A stretch of DNA of 12,690 bases from Candidatus Roizmanbacteria bacterium CG_4_10_14_0_8_um_filter_33_9 (GTDB taxonomy: Bacteria > Patescibacteriota > Microgenomatia > UBA1406 > GWC2-37-13): the NCBI GenBank assembly GCA_002785065.1, contig PFLI01000057.1, forward strand, positions 1 to 12,690. Reading direction: 5' to 3'. Of the stretch, positions 7,952 through 12,690 are shown piece by piece. Every line of letters starts with the position of its first letter. Within the stretch, counting starts at the first letter, position 1. The notes beneath the pieces are model-generated. The model had not been told where the DNA came from, did not search any database, and saw only the letters and a list, made by a program, of their open reading frames with translations. The position numbers and the translations under genes were made by a program.

Positions 7952-9344
7952 TTTTAATATTTAAATATGTTTTAAGAGGTCTTTCTGCTTCGAATGCTTC
8001 CTTAAAAACTGTTGATTGATGAACAAAATATGTTCGGAGTTCATAAACCGATGAAATGAAAATAAGACCAAAAATAGTCATGAATAGAATTTTTCTATAT
8101 ATTATTTTTTGAATTATTTTTATGTCAAGGATTGTTTTAATAGCAAGACCAATAAAATAAATAACAGAAGGAATAACAGTAAAAGTTCGAAGCATATTAG
8201 GATTTTCCCACGGATAGGTAACTAATGTTGGTGCCAGAGAGAGGAAAAACCATAGTAAAAACATTTGATTATTGTTTTTTTTTAATCCTTTTACTGAAAT
8301 ACATAATCCAACGATAAATAAAATACCCAATATAGGATTTAAAGCTGATTTATTTGGATAGTTATGACGGCCATTTACATCTCCTTTAATATTAAAAATA
8401 CCAATCGTTGAGGATAGATTACGGACAAAAAAAGTTTCTTTTTCCTGAAGAGTCATTTCGTGGTTATCTGGATAGAACTGTTGATAAAAACGGGTATCTT
8501 TATGGATGTTTAAATAAAAGGTGAGGGGGGAAATAAGAATGATAAAAGGTATAAGAAAATAAAGTAGTATTGTCATTCCGGATTTAATCCGGAATCTATT
8601 TAATATACTTTGATGGACCCCGACTTTTATCGGGACGACATTATTAATTAATACTTTAGTAACTAAAAAAAAGAAAGGGACTAAGATAAATATTCTCCCA
8701 GGTTGATATGAATTGTAGGCTAATCCTGTGAAAATACCAGATAAAATGAGATATTTTATCTGTTTTTTTTCAGAAAATAATAAAATAAATAACAATGACG
8801 TTAGCTCAAGAAAAAGAAGAAACGTGACTTCGAATCCAAAACGAGCGAAATTAAAATACCATCGGAGAGTAATAAAAATGAAAGATAAAATTAACGGTAA
8901 ATATTGTAATAAAAAGTTGTCATGCCGAACTTGTTCTTCCTGTGAGGGTTTCGGCATCTTTTTATTATTTAAAGATCTCGAAATAAATTCGGGATGACAA
9001 AAGGGTTTAAAAACTTTTTTCATTATAAAATAAAAGATTAATGGGTTGATTACTCCAAATATTGCAGAAGGTAGCCGAAGAGAGAAAAGACTTACTCCAA
9101 ATAGTTTAAAAGAAAATAAAATAATATAAAAATATAGAGTTGCGTGACCTGTTGCATACATACTGTAAGGCGTATACGGTTTATTATTAAGCTGTAGTGC
9201 CAATTTGGCAAATTCGATCTCATCAAAGGTTGTATTTTTAGGAATATTCAAAAATTCAAAGAAAACAACACATAAAGAGAATACAAAAATAAGGAATGGA
9301 AACACGAACCTTCTATTAAAGATGATATTTTTGAATGACGTCAT
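7941..9344 (-). CDS. GT39-like glycosyltransferase with two translated palindromic repeat inserts
   Basis: A 467-residue GT-C membrane protein of the PMT_2 kind. Seen: helix 1 (about 13-31), catalytic-type TTFDEIEFAKLAL (38-50; D41/E42), YATGHATLYFY (63-73) in place of KPPL, SLRLPSAIFGV (88-98), then further helices and a short basic C-terminal tail. Two segments do not belong to the family: residues 116-143 (CHPEFISRS...QVRHDN) and 236-258 (VPIKVGVHQ...RIKSGMT). Each is the translation of a dispersed palindromic repeat lying wholly inside the gene, in frame and without stops. Both fall in polar loops between hydrophobic segments, where an insert would be tolerated. The 28- and 23-codon lengths preserve frame, so the protein is likely still made. 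Its start overlaps the GT2 upstream by 29 bases; the next methionine is residue 62, past helix 1, so this start is preferred. No Shine-Dalgarno is seen. Confidence 0.85.
   Translation of the reverse strand: MTSFKNIIFNRRFVFPFLIFVFSLCVVFFEFLNIPKNTTFDEIEFAKLALQLNNKPYTPYSMYATGHATLYFYIILFSFKLFGVSLFSLRLPSAIFGVINPLIFYFIMKKVFKPFCHPEFISRSLNNKKMPKPSQEEQVRHDNFLLQYLPLILSFIFITLRWYFNFARFGFEVTFLLFLELTSLLFILLFSEKKQIKYLILSGIFTGLAYNSYQPGRIFILVPFFFLVTKVLINNVVPIKVGVHQSILNRFRIKSGMTILLYFLIPFIILISPLTFYLNIHKDTRFYQQFYPDNHEMTLQEKETFFVRNLSSTIGIFNIKGDVNGRHNYPNKSALNPILGILFIVGLCISVKGLKKNNNQMFLLWFFLSLAPTLVTYPWENPNMLRTFTVIPSVIYFIGLAIKTILDIKIIQKIIYRKILFMTIFGLIFISSVYELRTYFVHQSTVFKEAFEAERPLKTYLNIKNEK
8571..8640. repeat. Palindromic repeat element A inside coding sequence (KxGxQ...SGMT type)
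   Basis: A 70-base element with outer ends TGTCATTCC (8571-8579) and GGGACGACA (8632-8640), able to pair at 7 of 9 positions. Inside are two hairpins: a near-perfect palindrome at 8575-8595 (ATTCCGGA...TCCGGAAT) and CCCGA/TCGGG (8619-8623 with 8630-8634). It has 28 G/C in 70 bases, above the surrounding sequence. On the gene's strand it translates as VPIKVGVHQ...RIKSGMT (residues 236-258), the well-known look of the dispersed bacterial repeat usually seen as 'IPVKTGIQ...PAFAGMT'. The family resemblance is recalled, not searched. Confidence 0.8.
8917..9000. repeat. Palindromic repeat element B inside coding sequence (CHPE...QVRHD type)
   Basis: An 84-base element bounded by a 13-base terminal inverted repeat (8917-8929 against 8988-9000) matching at 12 of 13 positions. 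Two inner hairpins are present: ATGCCGAA with TTCGGCAT (8922-8929 and 8950-8957), and TCTCGAA with TTCGGGA (8976-8982 and 8988-8994, one wobble). It has 31 G/C in 84 bases. Its length is exactly 28 codons, and it translates in the gene's frame as CHPEFISRS...EQVRHDN (residues 116-143). This is the familiar translated form of a widespread dispersed repeat ('CHPE..S.S......QVQHD'). The family link is from memory of such sequences. Confidence 0.85.
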
Positions 9345-10077
9345 AATACTTGATCAGAAGAATGTCTTTTAAAGTTTCAAATGCATCTTTAAGAAAATTT
9401 ACATTTTTGGTTTCTACATGTTTCCATGTAACAGGAATTTCTTTAATTTTTGCTTTAGATTTTGCTGCTAAAAATAAAAATTCCAAATCAAATCCTGCTG
9501 ATACGGAAGATCCTTTAATTGTTTTCTTTTTATTAAAAACATGAAGATGTTCTATAATATTAAGTGCAGTTTTTCTTTGAAAAACTTTAAAACCACATTG
9601 AGTATCTCTAATATTTTTAAGACCAATAAAAAAATTCCGAATATAAATGAATCCAACCGCCATAATTTTTCGAAGCAAAGGTGCTCCTTCACGATGTGTA
9701 TTCCGTGAACCAATGACAATTGTAAAACCGTTTTTAATTTCCTCGATTAATTTTAATGATTCTTCAATCGGTGTTGCCAAATCCATATCGGTAAACAAAA
9801 CATAGTCTCCTTTTGCCTCTTTTATACCTTTTATTACGGTATATGCTTTTCCTTGATGAGGATTTTTAATAAGTCTAAATTTGGAAAAATTGTTACAATA
9901 ATCTCGTTGAATTATTTCGGTAGATTTATCAATTGATCCGTCATCAACAATAAGTACTTCAATAAATCCACCCTTTTCTTTAGTAAAGTTAGCAATTTTA
10001 TCAAGTACTCCTTTTTGAATGTTGGTTTCTTCATTAAAACAAGGGATAACTAGTGAAATGGTGAGTTTATTTTGCAT
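9316..10077 (-). CDS. Polyprenyl/dolichyl-phosphate hexose synthase-like GT2 (DPG/DPM synthase-like)
   Basis: A 253-residue GT2 of the dolichyl-phosphate glucose/mannose synthase group (Alg5/DPM1-like). Such enzymes transfer glucose or mannose from UDP-Glc or GDP-Man to a polyprenyl phosphate on the cytoplasmic face, making the donor that GT-C enzymes use outside. Seen in order: ISLVIPCFNEE (7-17), VDDGSIDKS (44-52), HQGKAYTVIKGI (74-85), the metal-binding FTDMDLATP (95-103; D97/D99), GSRNTHREGAPLLRKIMA (123-140) and DTQCGFKVF (158-166), then F-D-L-E-F-L-F (196-202) and PVTWKHVE (215-222). The DTQCGFK block and single-domain size support an Alg5-like call; no C-terminal transmembrane pair is present, so it is peripheral. 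It overlaps the upstream gene by 11 bases and the downstream one by 29. Being the only donor synthase in view, it may feed all the GT-C proteins here. Glucose versus mannose is undecided. Confidence 0.9.
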   Translation of the reverse strand: MQNKLTISLVIPCFNEETNIQKGVLDKIANFTKEKGGFIEVLIVDDGSIDKSTEIIQRDYCNNFSKFRLIKNPHQGKAYTVIKGIKEAKGDYVLFTDMDLATPIEESLKLIEEIKNGFTIVIGSRNTHREGAPLLRKIMAVGFIYIRNFFIGLKNIRDTQCGFKVFQRKTALNIIEHLHVFNKKKTIKGSSVSAGFDLEFLFLAAKSKAKIKEIPVTWKHVETKNVNFLKDAFETLKDILLIKYYDVIQKYHL

Positions 10078-11545
10078 GTATAAGTTTAAAAATTTGTAGA
10101 TCTTCTACTTTCCACATTGTATCAATTTTTGTTTTTCCAAACATTGAAATATTCCATGATGGTGAATCTATTACAAGGCAAGGCGCTTTATTACAGACGA
10201 GGAACATTTGATTGGACACTTCACCTTTTGCTCTGTCAGCCAACTTATATCCGTCAAGTTCAAGATAATAGATAAAACTTTCTTCACTTGAAAAATCTGT
10301 CGGATACGTTGCAAAATTAAAGCTCTTTTCGCTCATCCTTTGCTTAATTGAATCCGCAACACGTTTAGAATAAGCCATTTGGTTGTTTGCGGGACCGTTT
10401 ATAAAGTAAAAATTTCGAGCGTTTATAACTAAATAAGCAATTACTAGAATTATTAACAAAATTTTATTGAATATATATTTTTTCTTCCACAAATGTGAAA
10501 CGACAAAGGCGAGTATGACAAAAAAACTTGTGTAAACAGCGCCATAATAATGAGGATGTCTTTCACTGCTTAATAGACTAAAGAGATAAGTAAAAGAAAC
10601 TGTGTTGAAAAAATGTATCCAAAGAAAAAAGGGTTTTTTTAGTTTTTTTTGAAGTATAAAAAACACCAGTAATAACAATGTGGTAGAAATTGAGGTGATA
10701 AGAATGTTCATGTTTGACTGAAATACAGTATTTATTAGAGATCTATTTGTCTCAAGAATTCGAGTAATTAATGATCCTCCCGCGATCATATTTTGTTCTT
10801 TAAAAAGAGAGATAAGATTTTTCAAATTGAGAAAATCGTGTTTAAGATCGAAATAAAATAATGGAAATGAAATTACTCCAAAAGCTAAAAGCGAAAAAAG
10901 TAGTGTAATAAGGTGTTTTGTCTTATTTGAATCTTTGAAGAAAAAGATGGTATAACTTAACAAACAAGGAAGTACGAACAGAGCCGCAAGATGATGGAGT
11001 TGAAAAGAGCAACCGAAAAAAACACCAAATAAAATAGCCTTTTTTACACTCTTTTTTTCCAACATTTCAGAGAAAAAGTAAAATGTAAAAAATGAAAATA
11101 TTGGAAGGAGATTAGGATTCCATGAAAAGCGCGATAAATGGATAAGTTCAGATGAAAATGATGTAAAAATAAGAAAAATAATTGCTGTTAGAGAATCGAC
11201 CTTTTTTTTTACTATGAAATAGGCGAAAATTATTCCTAAAATTGAAAGAATAGAGACTCCATAAGCTAAACCAACAGGATTAAAATTAAAAATAAATAGA
11301 AATGGAGCGACAAGATAGTAAAAGAAAGGTCCTAAAAAAACTTGACCGATAGAACTAGGCGGACCAATTGCAGGAAAATGCGTAAATGTGACAATATCTC
11401 TAATTATCCGAGCATCTCTTCCTTGATCTGCTAAAAACATGGCAAAGTCACCTAGCCGAAAGAGGCGAAGAAACATAGTACATGCTATAATAATAGTTAG
11501 AAGTTTGTTTTTTATAAGCCAATTTTTTATCATGTTTAAGCGCAT
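10067..11545 (-). CDS. GT39-like glycosyltransferase (DQGRD subtype), first gene of the operon
   Basis: A 492-residue GT-C-like membrane protein. Seen: helix 1 (about 14-30); the outer-loop motif FLADQGRDARIIRDI (37-51) with D40 at the catalytic position but glutamine in place of the usual partner glutamate; PAIGPPSS (58-65); LGPFFYYL (71-78); HLSRFSWNPNLLP (136-148), with the conserved R..WNPN; HHLAALF in a later loop; and a C-terminal soluble tail of about 110 residues. These motifs recur together in a GT39-like subgroup common in uncultured low-GC bacteria. Two starts are possible, M1 at 11545 and M5 at 11533; M1 follows an AAGGA only 3 bases away, M5 leaves 15 bases. Both overlap the divergent gene. 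A run of nine adenines encodes Lys113-Lys115. It probably heads the operon, feeding directly into the GT2 by an 11-base overlap. Confidence 0.84.
   Translation of the reverse strand: MRLNMIKNWLIKNKLLTIIIACTMFLRLFRLGDFAMFLADQGRDARIIRDIVTFTHFPAIGPPSSIGQVFLGPFFYYLVAPFLFIFNFNPVGLAYGVSILSILGIIFAYFIVKKKVDSLTAIIFLIFTSFSSELIHLSRFSWNPNLLPIFSFFTFYFFSEMLEKKSVKKAILFGVFFGCSFQLHHLAALFVLPCLLSYTIFFFKDSNKTKHLITLLFSLLAFGVISFPLFYFDLKHDFLNLKNLISLFKEQNMIAGGSLITRILETNRSLINTVFQSNMNILITSISTTLLLLVFFILQKKLKKPFFLWIHFFNTVSFTYLFSLLSSERHPHYYGAVYTSFFVILAFVVSHLWKKKYIFNKILLIILVIAYLVINARNFYFINGPANNQMAYSKRVADSIKQRMSEKSFNFATYPTDFSSEESFIYYLELDGYKLADRAKGEVSNQMFLVCNKAPCLVIDSPSWNISMFGKTKIDTMWKVEDLQIFKLIHAK
11483..11491 (+). promoter_or_regulatory. 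Candidate extended -10 promoter for the plus-strand gene
   Basis: TGCTATAAT, a perfect TGnTATAAT, lies 40 bases before the ATG at 11532, inside the 5' coding part of the divergent minus-strand gene. It would give a leader of about 34 bases. No TTGACA-like -35 stands at 16-18 bases upstream. Chance matches of this motif are expected about once per strand in a window this AT-rich; the position before the only plus-strand gene is the reason to list it. Confidence 0.35.
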
Positions 11546-12662
11546 AATTCCTTATTTTACCTTAATTTGTATTGTTTTAACAAGCACTTTTTTTCTATGG
11601 TTTCCGTTTTTATTTCGTATTCCATCATGGTTTGGTTTGAAAATCGAAAATTCAAATTTTCAATATATATATAAGCAATATGACGGGCCATTATATATAA
11701 TTCCGGCGAAAACATTTTATAATCCTAAAGAAATATCAAAAATAAACCGGGATAGTTCGCTTTCTCAAGATTCTACGTATTTTACCGCACATTTACCCCT
11801 TTATCCATTATCTATACGTCTGATATCTCCAATTTTTGGATATTTAAAAGGAATGTTAGTTGTTAACCTGTTTTTTTCCGGAGCTCTCGCGTGTTTGTTT
11901 TACTATGTTATAACACGTTTTAAATTAACAAAAAATCCTCTTCTATTAAGTTCAATATTTCTTTTTCTTCCTCGTTTTTTAGTTGTTCGATCAGCTGGAG
12001 CTCCAGAAAGTCTTTTTATTTTTTTAGTTTTATTATCACTTTTCTTTTTTGAGTCAAAACGATTTGTACTATCCGGTATTGCGGGAGCTTTGAGTGTGAT
12101 GACAAAAACACCAGGTATTTTGTTATTTGTCGCGTATAGCTTAGTTTGGATAGAAAATATAAGAAAAACAAAAAAAATAAATCCCCGTTTTTTATGGATA
12201 GGATTAATTCCTCTCGGTTTTATTTTAGTTTGTGTACTTTATGGATTCCAAACGGGTAATTTTTTGAGTTATTTTCAATCAGGAGATAATATTCATCTCG
12301 TTTTTCCATTTTCAGTTTTTAATTTTCAAGCAAAATGGGTTGGAACTGCATGGCTAGAGGACATTTTGTTTTATTTTTTTGTCTATGGAACAACTGTTTT
12401 ATATCTAAAAGATAGTAAATACAGAAGTTTTTTCTATTTTACCCTTGTTCTTTTTACGGCGACTCTTTTTGTTCAACACCGTGATATTTCTCGTTACAGC
12501 TTACCTCTTTGGCCTTTGGCATGTATTGCGTTTGATCAATTTCTTATATCTCCTAAAATCCGTCCCATATTGTTTTTGCTGTTACCAGGAATTTTTTTCT
12601 ATGTGTGGAACTTTCTTGTCTTTAATATAATGCCTATTACCGAATGGCTCCCTTTTTTATAA
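11532..12662 (+). CDS. PIG-V-like GT-C mannosyltransferase family membrane protein
   Basis: A 376-residue polytopic protein, the only gene on the plus strand. Seen: helix 1 (about 5-24); an outer loop with KQYDGPLYIIPAKTFY (48-63), D51 being the likely catalytic acid as in the 'WDg.wY' motif of PIG-V-like GT-C enzymes; FTAHLPLYPLSIRLI (84-98), matching the family 'F.PlYP'; RSAGAPESLFIFLVLLS (153-169), where the family keeps a helix-start serine/glutamate; a TKTPG (191-195) in the place of its 'TR..G'; and HRDISRYSLP (316-325), typical of outer-face substrate loops. It probably adds one hexose from polyprenyl phosphate. The frame is open from 11439, but residues before the ATG at 11532 are polar, arginine-rich and antisense to the neighbour's coding start, so 11532 is chosen. 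No Shine-Dalgarno is visible. It ends at TAA with no clear terminator; the last 28 bases show nothing recognisable. Confidence 0.8.
   Translation: MFKRIIPYFTLICIVLTSTFFLWFPFLFRIPSWFGLKIENSNFQYIYKQYDGPLYIIPAKTFYNPKEISKINRDSSLSQDSTYFTAHLPLYPLSIRLISPIFGYLKGMLVVNLFFSGALACLFYYVITRFKLTKNPLLLSSIFLFLPRFLVVRSAGAPESLFIFLVLLSLFFFESKRFVLSGIAGALSVMTKTPGILLFVAYSLVWIENIRKTKKINPRFLWIGLIPLGFILVCVLYGFQTGNFLSYFQSGDNIHLVFPFSVFNFQAKWVGTAWLEDILFYFFVYGTTVLYLKDSKYRSFFYFTLVLFTATLFVQHRDISRYSLPLWPLACIAFDQFLISPKIRPILFLLLPGIFFYVWNFLVFNIMPITEWLPFL
11549..11553 (-). promoter_or_regulatory. Possible Shine-Dalgarno AAGGA before the operon's first start
   Basis: On the minus strand AAGGA (TAAGGA including 11554) lies 3 bases before the ATG at 11545 and 15 bases before the second ATG at 11533. 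Neither spacing is ideal. It is the only Shine-Dalgarno-like match I found at any of the ten starts in the window. It does not settle which methionine is used. Confidence 0.3.
11554..11583 (-). promoter_or_regulatory. Candidate sigma-70-type promoter for the minus-strand operon
   Basis: Read on the minus strand: TTGTTA (11583-11578, 4 of 6 to TTGACA), an 18-base spacer, then TAAAAT (11559-11554, 5 of 6 to TATAAT). Transcription would begin about 11548-11546, almost at the ATG at 11545, giving a leaderless mRNA or a leader of about 14 bases to the ATG at 11533. That would exclude AAGGA from the transcript, so this promoter and that Shine-Dalgarno cannot both be functional as drawn. It lies inside the coding start of the divergent gene. 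Confidence 0.3.
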
Positions 12663-12690
12663 AAAAAGAAGACTAAAAGTTCATTATTCA

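Noticed and set aside
8728..8997. Open frame on the plus strand across the glycosyltransferase gene, ending in a cysteine-rich segment
   Set aside because: It is antisense to a well-supported GT-C gene, and its end is simply the other-strand translation of the palindromic repeat at 8917-9000.
11202..11210. Run of nine T (A9 on the coding strand) that might allow slippage or phase variation
   Set aside because: It encodes Lys-Lys-Lys in a normal cytoplasmic loop. Runs of 7-8 occur throughout this AT-rich window, and a single sequence gives no evidence of length variation.
11439..11531. Upstream 31-codon extension of the plus-strand gene
   Set aside because: Polar, arginine-rich sequence fully antisense to the neighbour's conserved first helix and loop; the ATG at 11532 gives a normal signal-anchor start.
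12646..12690. T-run and A-run around the plus-strand stop as a possible terminator
   Set aside because: The only complementarity is a short A/T stem (CTTTTTTATAAAAAAAG) with no GC-rich core; too weak to call.

Overview
The window is a dense, AT-rich block of membrane glycosyltransferase genes. Nine of its ten genes are read right to left on the minus strand as one probable operon (about 11545 down to beyond position 1). One divergent gene is on the plus strand (11532-12662). Stops are ordinary TAA/TAG/TGA and TGA ends one gene, so the standard bacterial code fits. The low GC, almost no intergenic space, near absence of Shine-Dalgarno motifs and the particular flavours of GT-C proteins suggest a Candidate Phyla Radiation bacterium (Patescibacteria, most like Microgenomates). 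That placement is inference; no marker gene is present.

Layout in transcription order on the minus strand: a GT39-like protein with a DQGRD motif (11545-10067); a dolichyl-phosphate-glucose/mannose synthase-like GT2 (10077-9316); a GT39-like protein carrying two translated palindromic repeats (9344-7941); a compact GT39-like protein (7951-6800); an ArnT/PMT-like protein (6803-5343); a 24-base gap holding a possible internal promoter; a second PMT_2-like protein (5318-3798); a PTPS-related/YfhO-like membrane protein (3798-2089); a Wzx-type flippase (2119-674); and a second GT2 cut by the window edge (668-1). The plus-strand gene is a seventh GT-C-like protein with PIG-V-like motifs.

Working model (inference from families): the GT2 at 9316-10077 charges a polyprenyl phosphate with a hexose on the cytoplasmic face. 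The lipid-linked sugar and lipid-linked oligosaccharides cross the membrane, the latter probably by the Wzx-type protein. The multi-pass GT-C enzymes then transfer single sugars to a glycan or protein acceptor outside the membrane. The truncated GT2 would add a sugar on the cytoplasmic side. Together this looks like a surface glycopolymer or glycoprotein decoration locus.

The most unusual signal is inside the gene at 7941-9344. Two dispersed palindromic repeats of different families (8571-8640 and 8917-9000), each a double hairpin closed by an outer stem, are inserted in frame and translated as 23- and 28-residue inserts in loops between membrane helices. This resembles the behaviour of Rickettsia palindromic elements. 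No tRNA, rRNA, CRISPR array, insertion sequence or convincing terminator was seen, and no gene-free stretch longer than 30 bases exists.
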